A stretch of 64,000 nucleotides of DNA. It comes from Dioscorea cayenensis subsp. rotundata (taxonomy: Eukaryota; Streptophyta; Magnoliopsida; Dioscoreales; Dioscoreaceae). Position numbers and translations under genes: made by a program. Location of the stretch: the NCBI RefSeq assembly GCF_009730915.1, contig NC_052487.1, positions 17,786,529 through 17,850,528 of the forward strand, read 5' to 3'. Positions 1 to 12,000 of this stretch are shown in pieces. How positions within the stretch are numbered: position 1 is the first letter of the stretch; the number at the start of each line of letters is the position of its first letter. Below the pieces are notes generated by a model. The model saw nothing but the letters and a program-made list of their open reading frames with translations. It searched no databases and had not been told where the DNA came from.

Positions 1-94
1 AGATTCGTAGAGTGTAATTCATTGGAAATGAGAAAAGTAAAAAAAAATTAAATATGATAAAATAACACTTAGCAAATTATTGATATTATATATA

Positions 95-490
95 TAATAA
101 TGATTTTTTTAATTATATTTTTTTAAAACATTGAAAAAATAACTAATTAGTTATCAAAAATAAATATTTAATTTTATAATATTAAAATTTCATTCTAATT
201 TTTGGATTTAAATATTAATATTATTAATTATCTATTAATTAATGGTGGTAAATATAATGAGTTATTTTTAATTATATTTTTAAAAACATTGAAAAAATGT
301 AACTAACTAATTATAAAAAATAAATATTTAATTTAATAATACTATAATTTTGTTCTAATTTTTAGATTTAAATATTAATATAATTAATTAGCTATTAATT
401 AATGGTGTTAATTATAATAAGTTATTTTTAATTATATTTTTTTACACATTAAAAAAATGTAATTAATTAATTATAAAATATAAACATTTT
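95..490. repeat. AT-rich tandem repeat, about 160-bp unit, ~2.5 copies
   Basis: A unit beginning aattatattt starts at 111, 270 and 430, giving periods of 159 and 160 bp. The first two units match along their whole length, including a shared block ending in attaattaatggtg. The third is cut short near 490. The copies differ by scattered substitutions and small indels, so the array is not recent. The unit length is in the range of plant satellite monomers, but so few copies do not prove a satellite. The rest of 1-660 is plain AT-rich spacer. Confidence 0.75.
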
Positions 491-663
491 CAATAACATT
501 GAAAATAACAACATTACATTTACTTGCCATCTCTTCCTTTTCTCTTGCCGTATATGGGAACGGAAACACACAATATAACCATGTTTACTGTTATGAAACT
601 TTAAAAATATTAACTAAAACAAACTGAGCACAAAAAAGAAAAACAAAAATAAAAATTGAAATC

Positions 664-814
664 TGGGCTATTGTAACTATTTATGTATTTTCTCACATGT
701 ACTAATGTAAAGTTTATATATGACAATAGAGTAAAGGCAGAATTGTGTGTGCCTTCTTATCCTATACTTTATTACTCAATTTCTGATACACCACCATTAC
801 CACTCTACTTCCTA
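664..814 (+). repeat. Copia LTR fragment, first copy
   Basis: This 151-bp stretch begins at gggctattgtaac and ends at cttccta. It matches 1594-1749 almost base for base, differing by a few substitutions and short indels. Its outer boundary is not clear because homology to the second copy fades upstream of 664. Confidence 0.7.
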
Positions 815-837
815 TCCTTTTTTTTTGCTTCTTGTAC

Positions 838-990
838 CTCTTTAGCTGCAACTTGGTATAAGATTACTCAGATGTATGCAAATAAGTCTCGTTCCAGAAT
901 GATGAGTTTGAAAGAAAAACTCACAAAACCAAGGGAGAACAAATCTATCACTGAATATCTTCAACAACTCTTTATTTCATGGTCTCTCTA
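838..990 (+). pseudogene. Copia gag fragment
   Basis: Translation shows the start TWYKITQMYANKSRSRMMSL, followed by a KSITEYLQQL motif. This is typical of the plant copia Gag (UBN2/Retrotran_gag) domain. Only about 50 residues remain before the sequence jumps to RNase H, so this is a deletion junction and not a working gene. Confidence 0.7.
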
Positions 991-1017
991 TTCAAACATT
1001 TGCAAATATTACTTTGT

Positions 1018-1510
1018 CAACTTTCTTTGATTCTGACTGGGCTGGGAATCCTGATGATCGCACTTCCACTTCAGCTTATATCATTTATCTTGGGCACATT
1101 CCGATCTCTTGGAGTTCCAGCGTTGCTCGCTCCTTAATAGAGGTCGAATCTGAGAGCTATTGCGTACCCATCGTCTCGTAGATTTCTTGGATTCAATCAT
1201 TACCGATAGAGCTTCATGTTCATGTTGATGCGCCTGTCATTTATTGTGACAAACTTAGTGCTACATATACATGTGCCAATCCTATTTTTCATACACGTAT
1301 GAAGCACTTAGCATTGGATTATTTTTTTGTTTGTGAACAAGTTCATCAAGGTTTGTTAACTGTCTAACATGTTCCCTCTTGTGATCAGCTAGCAGATGCT
1401 TTAACCAAATCCCTGTCCAAAGCTCGATTTTGCCAACTAATTTCCAAAATTGGCATCACCAATGGTTCTACCATCTTTGGGGAGTTATCAGAGGGAAGTT
1501 ACACCCACCA
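1018..1510 (+). pseudogene. Copia RNase H remnant
   Basis: The translation contains FFDSDWAGNPDDRTSTSAY at the start, FHTRMKHLALDYFFVCEQV in the middle and [10 protein letters not shown] near the end. These are signature blocks of the Ty1/copia RNase H domain. In-frame stops occur after the VPIVS and GLLTV segments. The conserved order shows the 3' end of pol, followed by the second LTR copy at 1594. Confidence 0.85.
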
Positions 1511-1593
1511 GATTGATATCGGAGGGAAGTTACACTCACTAGTTTTTTAAACGTTTGGAAAATGTTATTTAAAAGTTTGTTTTAATCAAATTT

Positions 1594-1749
1594 GGGCTGT
1601 TGTAACTATTTCTGTATTTTCTCACATGTACTAATGTAAAGTTTATATATGACAATATTGGAGTAAAGGCAAAATTGTGTGTGCCTTCTTATCCTATACT
1701 TTATTACTCAATTCCTGATACATCACCACCATCATCACCCTACTTCCTA
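1594..1749 (+). repeat. Copia LTR fragment, second copy
   Basis: This is the partner of 664-814 in the same orientation. It carries the same core, including tctcacatgtactaatg and the block ending cttccta. After 1750 the two flanks diverge. Confidence 0.7.
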
Positions 1750-2270
1750 AATTAGCTTCTCAGTTAATATATATATATATAGATATATGTATACAGTTCA
1801 TAAAAAGTAGAAAAAGACATAAAGAAGCAGCTTTGATTTCCTAATAACAACATATATAAGCTTTCACTTGCAAAGGACCAAACAAGAACATTGTATTCTC
1901 ATTGTTGTATTCAATGATCAACAACTGCAACTACAACAGAAAAGCTGCTTATGTTGCTCAAACACCAAGAAAGTCTTGCAATACAATCCATAAAAACAAA
2001 CTTTAAAACAAACTCATTGTTCTTACAATTCAATCTATAAAAACTCCCTAACTTGTGACACTAAATTTTAAAACAAACAACATCACCCCATCAAAGTAAA
2101 GCAAACTCATGAGGTCACATATTAGGTGCTCTAAATGACAATCTCGACAACAATACATGACAAAAATGAAGCTTCCTGTTGTCTGGCAACCCGAAGAAAA
2201 TTTTCATTTGGTCATCGTAACCTAAAAAAAAAAATATATTACATCACTATTATAAAGAATTTTAAGACAA
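1750..2270. other. Gene-free AT-rich spacer
   Basis: It holds a short TA microsatellite near 1770-1790 and A-rich sequence. I see no coding signal or recognisable repeat in it. Confidence 0.5.
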
Positions 2271-2271
2271 A

Positions 2272-2868
2272 TCATGGAATAAAAATTGGATTGTGGTTAC
2301 AAAGAACCTGGAAGATGAACATCGCCTCATCATCAGAAAGATCATCAATCTCAAAAAGTACTTGTGGCAACATGTATTTCATTTTCTCAATTTTAGCAAG
2401 AGCATCTTCATGTGCTTTCTCACGGGCTTCACGGGCTACTTCACGCATAGCGACATCGGCTAGTATATTAAATCCTAGACCAACAACTTCAATGAAATTG
2501 TGCAAATTTTGTGAAATTTTCTCTACTGATTGGTCTACAACACTTTTCCTTTTTTCGACGTACTCTTGAGGTACTTGTTTCTTATCCTATGGGTGATGGA
2601 GTTAGAATGGGTTCCTATGTATCCATACAAACATCATCACTTGCAAATTGAAAGAAGCCCATGTCGTCATACAATGTGACATTCTCATGTAAATACTATT
2701 CGGCATCATCACTAATATCACCTCTTGCACTTTCATGTGCTCTATCTCTTGCAAAAACCGCAACAAGATCATTGAAGAAAGGAAAAGATTTTTTATGAAG
2801 ACCAGCTGCCTCCTTATGATTCTGCATTGCATGAACAATAAAATTAAAATCCAAATACCATAGATCAT
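2272..2868 (-). pseudogene. MYB/SANT-like (L10-interacting type) fragment, degenerate
   Basis: On the minus strand, a frame open from about 2568 to 2272 encodes an alpha-helical, charged tail with blocks such as KISQNLHNFIEVVGLG and LPQVLFEIDDLSDDEAMFIF. This resembles the C-terminal region of plant MYB/SANT-like proteins related to Harbinger-transposon accessory genes. Open frames further upstream (2602-2868) are out of register and carry no domain I can name. It is probably a relic of a transposon-associated gene. The family assignment rests on pattern memory and could be wrong. Confidence 0.35.
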
Positions 2869-2869
2869 A

Positions 2870-5800
2870 AGATGGTATAAAATAAAATTAAAATTATTCG
2901 TACCTTCACATACACATCATATGCACTTTTCTCATATTCAATAATGCACATTTCCTTTCAATCAACAAATCAGAAATATCACTACAGAAAAACAACAATG
3001 GAGAACTCACCACGGTTTATTCTTACATTAATGCAAAATAACAACCTTGTTAGTCAACAATGGTTGTAATTTAATAGTTGATTTAGGGACAAACTTAGTG
3101 ATTAGTCTCTGTTGTTAAGGTTTAACTCGTCAGGTCTTAATCCCATGAAATAAAGAAAACCAAATCATCCATTCATAACTCAACAAATCATCAGAACAAA
3201 TCAACAAAGAGAACACATATACCTTAAAATTGCATGAAATATGAAGGAAACCAAAACGAAGAAGGAAGGGCAAATCTGGAATGATGGACCGTCCTATAGA
3301 GAGAAGTTTGAAACCAAAACGAAGACCAAACGCTTGCCACCGAGGAAACGGCGAGATTGTCTCCGGACGTCATGGCTCGCAGGCGGGGAGCATCTATTGC
3401 AGGTGAGGACTATGGATCCTCACCCTTTGGAACCAACTTGAGCCTCAAGAAAACACTGATAATAATAAAAATTTGTTCTCAAGGGCATTTAGATCTTTTC
3501 CACATCCAGGATTGGGCAAGTCTGCCCAGTTGGTGGAGATTGTCAAGCGCTCACACACTACTCTCCCACTCCCTCCACACTAGTCTCCTACTCCCACCGA
3601 TGCATACCCAAACACATCCTTATACCTAATCTCTTCTCACTCCCAATTCACTCATGACAACCAAACATACTGTAAGAACTAAATTTATGAGGAATTTACG
3701 AACATTTGCTTATATATATAATATTATTTTTAGAGAATGGGCCTCAAAGGCCCAACATAGTCCATTTCACTTAGCCCATTTATAATGTCCATGCTGATAT
3801 TTTGCAATAATATAAACATGCAAAAATCTAAAATTGCGTGTATGTCCTAAAAAAAACCTCTTTTTTTTATATTCTTTCAAATATCAAGCAGATATTATTC
3901 AATAATAAATAAAAATAAGTGAAATATCTTTCATGGTCTTATCTGTATTTAAAACAATCAAGTTTATATATCTTATTAATATAAACCTTTAATGTTTATA
4001 ATTTTTAAAGTTTAAGAAATTTATACAAAAATCTAAACCCTAACACCCTAATATCTCAAATCAAAATATTATAAAATCTTATACCCAAAATTTAAGAAAC
4101 CTTAAACCCTAAATTTTAAGCTATAAGCCATAAGTCCTAAGTCCTAAGCTCTAAACCCTAAATAATAAAGCATAAATCCCCTACTGTGATTTGTGCTTTA
4201 CAATTTAGAGTTTAGGGGGGGTTTTCAATTTAACCATTTACATTAAGTTTAAATGATAAAGAAAAATTATTATTTTTTTATTTAAAAAAAATAATGGCAT
4301 GAATGCTAACATGGATGCCAACTTGGCATCCATGTCATTCGGACTACCAATTAGACCTAAATATCATTATTGTTTAGATAAAAGCTCTTTAATTTTTACA
4401 TGGTTAAATGTAAATATATTTTATAATATGATCATAACTAATTAAAATAATTCAATTTACTCATTTAGGATAATAAAAATAAATTATTATCTATTAGTCT
4501 ATCACCCAAAACAAATTTAAAAATATTAATGAGATAATTTTAAATTGTTTACAAGTTAAAAGCTTCAAAAATATTTTTTTAATATACGTGACTATTCACA
4601 TCAAGGAAATTCAGAATTCTTTTTTTAAAGACATGGAGGAAATTCTTTTCTGATTATTTCAAATATTAAATTTAAAATAATTACAAGATTTATAAGAACT
4701 TTTATTTAGATAAAAAATTATGTTATGCTACTCAATTTTAACTTTTTTTAATTTTGATTTTTTTAAGAAAAAAAAGCTATATTTTTGTTTTTCATTTGAG
4801 TAACAAAGTGAAAATTCAAACATATATATGGCAAAACATTTATTATACACGTTCTACCAACTTTTGTAGTAAAGAAAAAAGGATGAGAGTGTCTGAGGCC
4901 GAATTAGAGGAGAGAATGCAACAAGAATCACAATAGTGTCCATAACATTATATCATCTCGAATAGGGGGTGTAGGGTCTAATATTAATAAATAAAAAAAA
5001 ATCTGGGAAGGGGATTATAAATCAACTTGGAAGGTCCGGATCTCATGGAAATTGTTGTGATCAACATTGTTGTACTGTTCTTCACACTTTACTATTCATC
5101 TCACAATCATAGTCATTTCATTTCAAATGAACGATAATCTATGAACGCTCTAGATTTGGTTATATATATAAATATATAAATATATATAGGGGACCAGTAA
5201 TATATGAAGGTTCGTAGATAAGCTATTTATAAATGTCCCTTTATTAATCGTTGGTTTTGAATCCAACAGCTTCAAATCATCCATTCCAATAAATAGTTAT
5301 TTGTAAATAGTGCTATCAACAATGTAAAAGTGTGATAACGAGTGTTAGGAACAGTACAAACTAAAAAATGAGATGCACAGTATTTTCATCTCAACTGTTT
5401 GATTATGATTGCGATAGTAGTATAATAAATCACACTCATTCACCCTTATTTCCAACCTCTTCTCATATTTGCGGATGTTCACAAATGATGCACATTATTC
5501 TCACCTCAACCGTTTGATCATGATCACAATAGTAATATAATAAGTCATACCCGTTCACCCTTATTTGCATCTCCTTATCTAATGACATACGAAAATGTTG
5601 TATTGCCATATATATATATATATATACATGCCATTTTTTATATCTTAAAAAAACTATAACATTTCAATTATATTCACATAAAAAAATGTCATCTACCAAG
5701 TATTTTAAAAATTAAATATTCAACTTCAAATATATAAATTAAATTATTATAATATTTTTCTTATATAAAATAGATAAGCCACATGTCAAGAATGTATGTA

Positions 5801-6085
5801 CTATCGGGAATTGATTTGTTTGGCTCATGTGTACTCATTTAGTGGACATGGGATTAATTTGCAAAGCTATTCCTATATTTTTCATAGCAATGCTAGTTCT
5901 ATTGGATCAAAGGCTTTTTGATTATAATAGAAAACATTATCAAAAAGTAGTTTGATAACATATTTTTATTTCTAATTTTATAATAATCGTAACAAATAAC
6001 ATTTTTTTATAAAACATAAAAACAAAAATAAAAAATATTCAATAGAAAAAAAAATAAAACCCAATATATTTTAACATTTTTTTAA

Positions 6086-6118
<33 letters not shown>

Positions 6119-6170
6119 TAATTTGTGAAAATGAAAACAGAGGACTCATATCGCAAAGGCCTCTGTTTTA
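2870..6170. other. Gene-free spacer with MITE-like pieces and degenerate repeats
   Basis: Mostly AT-rich. Notable contents are a CACTA-like end motif at 2980, a stretch with scattered ccctaaa motifs and an imperfect hairpin near 4150-4217, and a repeated block at 5372-5455 and 5488-5570. TA repeats lie near 5610 and an ATT microsatellite at about 6087-6118. The ORFs at 3241-3629 have no recognisable domain and I do not call them genes. Confidence 0.5.
5372..5570. repeat. Two imperfect copies of an ~84-bp block, 116 bp apart
   Basis: Both copies begin gatgcaca and run through a tttgat/atcac core to a shared cacccttattt end (5372-5455 and 5488-5570). A third, more diverged relative begins near 25456. 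The block is a dispersed non-coding repeat, perhaps part of a MITE. Confidence 0.6.
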
Positions 6171-6175
6171 TCGAC

Positions 6176-6184
6176 CTATAAATA
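6176..6184 (+). promoter_or_regulatory. TATA box of the acidic membrane-anchored protein gene
   Basis: The motif ctataaata lies about 30 bp before a GC-rich leader containing a splice donor at 6257 (ctcg|gtaatc). The spacing suits transcription starting near 6210. Confidence 0.55.
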
Positions 6185-6256
6185 AAAAGAGACGAAAGCC
6201 CTCAGTTTCCGCGATTCTCGCGCTGCCCGGAACTCGATTTCATCCCAATTATCTCG

Positions 6257-7376
6257 GTAATCCTTTGTTCTTCCATTTTCTTCTTATTCTCACCTTCAAT
6301 TTTGGCATTTATTGATGGATTTGATCACTGGTCTTGTGGAATTTGGTAATTTATTTACTTTCCATCTAGGGTTTGTTTGTTTGTTTGTTGAGAAATCTTT
6401 GTGAATTGATTGGTTTTAGTTCTTTGATGCGGTGGAATTGTTGTGAATGTTGTGGATTTCAACTTCGTTTTTGATTCTGGATTTCTTTCAGTCTCTGTTA
6501 TTTCTATTTATGTGTTTCCTGTTTAGGAATTGAAAGGCAAAAACTTTGAATTGTGAACTCCGGTTGTTAGATTAATGTTAGTATATGTATGTGTTCCTGT
6601 TTACGAATTGAAAGGAAAAAACTTGGAATTGTGAATCCTGGCTGATATAGAAACTTTAGTAATGCATGGGATTATATGTGATGAATTTTTGGAAGTAAAT
6701 TATTGATATTTGTTATTTTTCACTTAGATTTCATTTCTATGTTGAAACTTGGGAGTATGTCTGATGAATTCAGTGTACATCTCTTGCTGATTAGCCGTGA
6801 TTTGATTGGTACAAATGTTTTATCAGTGTGGTAAGTTGTTCATCCATTTAATGATTGAAATTTTCTGAAAATGTTTCGTTAGTTTGTTCTCTAAGAATGT
6901 CTCCCTGGGTCGCACTTTCGAGATTTAGATTGGAGAGCACCAATGAGAATTTGACAATATTATCATTTCATTTGCATGTGCATGATAAATCTCCTCTAAT
7001 CTTTTTACCTTGTTCATGTTCAATTGATATGGCTTTGGAGTTTTTTTTTAGTTATGATAGTTTCATCAGTTTAATTGAAGAAGATTTGAAATTGGTTTGG
7101 TGAAATTTTGCAAGTTAATGTTTCCTTGTTCAGTTGTTCCACTAATTATTCTACAAATGTGAGAATCAAATAACTGAGTAGTGATGTACTTACTAGTTTG
7201 ATACTAAAAAAAATCCCAGTAGCCTAAAGAAGGCAAGGATGACAATCATTTGTATTCTTTCTTGTCAGCGGAAAACATGGTAAAAGCAGGTAGTTTGTAT
7301 TGCCTTCACGAAGTTATATATGGAGGAATGATAAGAAGTATTTTAAAATGGGCTTTACTTGTTACTTGATTGACAG
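6257..7376 (+). other. Probable 5'-leader intron
   Basis: It starts with gtaatcc after a short leader exon and ends with gattgacag just before the exon carrying the ATG at 7419. The T-rich content is typical of plant introns. The frame at 6855-7103 inside it has no recognisable domain and is taken as chance. Confidence 0.6.
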
Positions 7377-7418
7377 ATTCTTAGCAAGCTATTTACGGGA
7401 AACCTCGAGAAGTACACT

Positions 7419-9053
7419 ATGATTCATCATTCCACAACCCGGAATAGAAGCAAAGGTGTCAAGATTAAGCAGATAGTACAAGTGGCTTTGCTTTTAGGTG
7501 TGGCTTTATGGTTGGTTTACCAAATCAAGCATTCTTATGATGAGGATCAAAAGAAGATAAGCACTGGAGTTGGAGACTTAAATTTCGGGCGTAAGGGAAA
7601 CCCGGGGACTGAGAACAGTGTCAGTGTAGATTCAAATGGAAGTGACACCGGTGAACAAAATGAGCGGAAAGGCTTAGATAATGATACTAATGAACATGGA
7701 GGAGTGAATACTAAAGATGAGATTTCGTTTACCGATGCTGATCCAGATGTGAATACTGCAAAAGAGGTTTCTAATAAGGGAAGCGAAGAATCCCAAGAAG
7801 ACTCCAGCCTCAATGAAGAGAAAAAGCATGTTGATTCTAGTGATAAGAGTAGTGGTGACGAAATTAGAAAAGATAAGGTAGATGGAAAAGATGTTTTGCA
7901 GCTTCCCAGTCAGATGGATGATGATACTGATAAAGTTGAAGATGGTACGGGAGGAACAAATTCTAATGCACCGATCAAGGTAAATCCTGGCAATCAAAGA
8001 GAACAAAACAGCGATTCGGGCAAGAATGTTGGGGAAAATGGGGACAATGCAAAATCTGAAAGTGGAGAGTCTTCAAATGCATCTCTTGATGCACAGACAT
8101 CAGAAGGATATGCAATTAAATCACAAGAAGCTGCTGAGAATGCAAATTCTGTTTCTGACCTACAAAACAATGCATCATCAACTGAGGATGAAGTGACAAA
8201 TGATTCAAAACAGGACTCTGAGGATGAGAATTCCGTTTCTGATGTACAAAACAATGCATCACCTACCAAGGATGAAGTGACAAATGATTCGAAACTGGAT
8301 GCTGAGAATGCAAATTCTGTTTCTGATCCACAAAACAGCGCATCACCAACTGAGGATGAAGCTACTAACAGGGATAATGGTGGACAACAAGTTGGAGTTT
8401 CTGATAAACAAAATACTGATAATCAGACAGCAGAAGTTGGCAACACTGATAATACAAAACCTGAAGATGATGTTGACTCAGCAAAACCGAATCCGGAAAA
8501 CAACAGAGTGATGCCGACCAACTTCGAGGCATCAATAAAGGATTCATTTGAAACACAAGGCGACAATGCTCAGGCCGAAACTACTGATAACAACTCATCA
8601 GAAGAAACAAAGGCTGGCAGGCCTGATGAGGATTCCTCTTCTGATGCACAGAATAATTTAGAAGTGTCAGTAACTGAGAACACTGAAGTTATGAATTCCC
8701 AGGACGGCGGTGACAAAAATGCTGATATGACCAGCAACGAAGAGAATGCCGAAGAAAACAAAATTCCTGAACCTGAGTCTGAAACCAAATCAGATCCCGA
8801 AGATTCCATTTCTTCTCAGACTGCACATGGCGATGCAAATAGCGAAATGAAGGACAATGGTGAGATTGAATCTCAATTAAGCAATAGTAATGATCTATCT
8901 ACTGCCAATTCTAATGCTGAAGCAATGCAAGGAGATGGTAGTTCTTCATCATCATCCAGCTCACCGGAGGTTTCCCAGGCAGCTAAACTCAAAACTCAGA
9001 GAGCAACACAGAAAAACCGGAAGAAGCAACGACGTCATAAACAAAAGGAATAA
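7419..9053 (+). CDS. Acidic, low-complexity protein with N-terminal membrane anchor
   Basis: A 544-residue open frame. Residues about 18-36 (IVQVALLLGVALWLVYQI core) form one hydrophobic helix preceded by basic residues, suggesting a type II membrane protein with a short cytosolic tail. The rest is rich in D, E, N, S and T, with no predicted fold. It ends in a very basic tail (RATQKNRKKQRRHKQKE). Residues about 240-320 hold three repeats of exactly 28 codons. A 5' leader intron is likely: donor 6257, acceptor before 7377, leaving 42 nt of leader before the ATG. Similar plant proteins are annotated only as dentin-sialophosphoprotein-like. No enzymatic motif is visible and I assign no function. 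Confidence 0.85.
   Translation: MIHHSTTRNRSKGVKIKQIVQVALLLGVALWLVYQIKHSYDEDQKKISTGVGDLNFGRKGNPGTENSVSVDSNGSDTGEQNERKGLDNDTNEHGGVNTKDEISFTDADPDVNTAKEVSNKGSEESQEDSSLNEEKKHVDSSDKSSGDEIRKDKVDGKDVLQLPSQMDDDTDKVEDGTGGTNSNAPIKVNPGNQREQNSDSGKNVGENGDNAKSESGESSNASLDAQTSEGYAIKSQEAAENANSVSDLQNNASSTEDEVTNDSKQDSEDENSVSDVQNNASPTKDEVTNDSKLDAENANSVSDPQNSASPTEDEATNRDNGGQQVGVSDKQNTDNQTAEVGNTDNTKPEDDVDSAKPNPENNRVMPTNFEASIKDSFETQGDNAQAETTDNNSSEETKAGRPDEDSSSDAQNNLEVSVTENTEVMNSQDGGDKNADMTSNEENAEENKIPEPESETKSDPEDSISSQTAHGDANSEMKDNGEIESQLSNSNDLSTANSNAEAMQGDGSSSSSSSSPEVSQAAKLKTQRATQKNRKKQRRHKQKE
8136..8375 (+). repeat. Three in-frame 84-bp repeats inside the acidic protein gene
   Basis: The landmark gtttctga recurs at 8151, 8235 and 8319, exactly 84 bp apart. 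Each unit encodes a variant of NSVSD-Q-N-AS-T-DE-TN. The repeat preserves the reading frame, so copy number could vary between alleles without breaking the protein. Confidence 0.85.
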
Positions 9054-9099
9054 TTCTAGATGCTTATTTTTTGATCATGCAGTATAGTTGGTTTGTTTA

Positions 9100-12000
9100 T
9101 TATTCTTTTTGTTTCTCATAATCCCTGTTTTCATTCTTTACATCAGATTTTTTTTAGTGTCTATTCTTGACTTCTTCAGTTTTAATGTAAAGAGTGTTTA
9201 TGTTTCATCAAATCTTCTCTTCTATTCATGAATTAAATCATTTCCAAACTTACTCATTTGCTTTGATATTTTTTTTATTGAATGATGGGCTACATTTTCA
9301 GCATACTTTAACCATTGGTTTGTATGGATTAACTTCTCTTAACCAGAATATATCTATATATATATAAACCATAGTATCTAGATAAGCACTTAAAAAGAGA
9401 AGAACAATATCCAGCCTTGAATATAGTCTTGCAGTATTCCACACAAGAACACAAAGATGAAGATAAAATAGAAAAATAATTAAAACATAGAGATACAATA
9501 ATTACTGCCCATCTTATAAAACTCTCATATTTCATTTAGCCTTATGATGCAAGTTTAAATACAGTTAACCCAAACGGTCAGCTTTATAAATCCTATATAA
9601 TATATACAGAGTAATAATCTATTTTAAAATAAATAATTTTGATATATATTATTTAAGAGTATACAGCAAAGTTAATCTTATCCTATGCTGATTACCACAA
9701 TGCAAGCACACCAATATGCCCCTTTTATTATAATACTTTGGTAAATTCTATGATACTTTAGGTTATATAATACTTTGGTATAGTTTTATCTAATATTGTA
9801 AAAATATATCCGATTTTTTAAAGTATAAAATTAATAAATTAGGTTTTATCAAAATGTCAAATCATCCCCTTGAACTCAAACTAATGTAATTCAGAGATTA
9901 TATGTGATATTTTAATATAATTTAGGTGATGAAAATGTATATATATATATATATATATAGTTTTGGTTGCATTTGATAATATTATAAGTTTGGCCTTATT
10001 AGTATGTTAAATAATGTCACTAATTTAATGAAACATATATGTAGTTTCATAGCATATTAAACATTACGAGTACTTCTATAAATCTCATGACATATTTAAT
10101 GTTATAATTTTTATTTTTTCATATAAGTGGTACTCCTTATATAGGTATTATGGTAGAGAAATCGATGTTTCTTATTAAAAATAATTTCAACGTTTTACAT
10201 TATAGAACTCTCATCATTTTTTTAATCTATTGATGTTTATTATTATTATTACTATTACTATTATTATTATTATTATTTTCTAAGCTTTTTAGTTTGATAT
10301 TTATTTATATATATTTTTACTCATGCAGTCATTGTCATTAATTATATTTATTTTTCATGTATTTGAATTTTTGTTTTGATTAATGAACTAAGATTTTAGG
10401 TTAATTATATTATAAGTTTTGATTATTTTTTTTCCATAAATCTTATTATTGTTATAAATTAAAGATTCACCGTCTCTTTAATTGGAAATTAAAGTCTAGC
10501 ATCTCATAAAAACCACAAATCAATTATCCTCCAATACATTTATTTATTTTTGTATTATTATATATTTTAAACCTGAAATTTGTTTAATAAAGAGAATAAA
10601 TTATTCATGTCCATATCAACAATTAATTCAAGGTTATAATTTAGAAAATTTTGAAAACCTTAAACTAGAGAATCCATGGATAGCATTCACCAATGGTTTT
10701 TCCATATGACAAGCCACTTGCTAGATATTCTCCAACATTTCATGAATAGTCAAATTGACATATAAGATTGTTGGTAGGTTAGGTTTTAATAAAAGAGTAT
10801 GCCAACTTCTCTGAAAAGGATATTTAAATTAATACATATCATTTCATATTTTGACTTCCAATTGTCTTGTCACAACTTGTCTAAAAATTTTTTCACTCCT
10901 TTTACCTTTTAGACAGGGAATGTTAGAAATTATATATATATATATATATAATACTAAACCAATCCTTGTGTGGAAGAGATAATCAATTGCAATAATACAC
11001 ATTGTTAATATTACTTCAATGAAGAAAAAACAAGGTGCTTAAATTTATCATCTCATACACTCATTGGTACTATGGGATTTATACTAGATTAAAATAAAAT
11101 AAAATGATTGTTTAAATTATAAAAATGAAATACAGATAATTCAAGTGTTTAAAGATCATTATAAATTTAAATTAAGATACAATTTGAGTGGGTAGGAATT
11201 ATAAAACAAATAATAGGAGGATTAGGTATTTTCCAAATTAACAAACATATTATTTAGTTTAGTATTTTATTTTTTTATTTACAAAATTATATTAATTGGT
11301 CTCTAATGCTCTCATTATAATCGGAGTACAAAAATTTAAAATGTTCAACTTATTTGTATGTTGATGTAGTCTATTATGATATAAAAAATTTGATGTCACA
11401 AATAAAGTAATTAATTAATAGTCAACCTCAATTTGCCAATTTGCAAAGTCCATTGAACATGGAACACAAGATTATTAAAGGTTTGTAATTGATCAGCTCT
11501 ATTAACTTATACATAGTCTTTAATGAATGTAGATTTAAAGAGGAGTTTAATTCATGGCACATGAATAAAAATCAAGTTCATAGCCTGTGAACCTTCAAAA
11601 AAACGATTCAACCTCCTTTCCATCTCATCCAGACACTATTCTTAAAAAGAAAAGTGAAAAATCTCATCCATTAATTCATTATTCACTTGTCACCAGCGAG
11701 TAAGCCTAGTATATATTAATAATAATATATAATATATATAGTATGATATATGAAACCACTTACCACCAAGCACCCAGTATTCTATCAACCAAATGAAAAC
11801 CACTTGCTGGAATTTATGAGCAACTACTCAAAAACCAAAAGCAACATCTTTTTCTCCTGAATTTAATCCAAATTAAGTTCATTGTAATTTGAAAAGAACC
11901 CTTTCCTTCACATTTCATGTGACTCTCTCTCTCTCTCTCTCTCTCTCCCTTTCTCATGCAATGAAGCTAAGTATAGTTACTTGTGATTATAAAATTGTTC

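Larger units (their letters stand above)
664..1749 (+). mobile_element. Internally deleted Ty1/copia retrotransposon remnant
   Basis: Two near-identical direct repeats, 664-814 and 1594-1749, look like parts of the two LTRs. Between them lie a piece of gag (about 838-990) and the RNase H end of pol (about 1018-1510). Protease, integrase and most of reverse transcriptase are missing, and no primer-binding site follows the first repeat. The short internal region therefore arose by a large deletion. A purine-rich stretch near 1490-1545 precedes the second repeat and could be the old polypurine tract. Stops interrupt the coding remnants. The element is dead. Confidence 0.75.

Noticed and set aside
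2980..2992. cactacagaaaaa, a possible CACTA terminus
   Set aside because: No matching inverted end or transposase was found on either side; a 13-bp match in AT-rich DNA is weak by itself.
3241..3629. Overlapping short open frames
   Set aside because: They carry no recognisable domain, have no promoter or splice context, and overlap each other in different frames.
4035..4217. Scattered ccctaaa motifs resembling telomere repeats
   Set aside because: Only a few isolated, imperfect copies occur, mixed with an imperfect hairpin. There is no tandem array of seven-base units.
7547..8809. Long open frames antisense to the acidic protein gene
   Set aside because: They are shadows of the biased codon use of the true gene.
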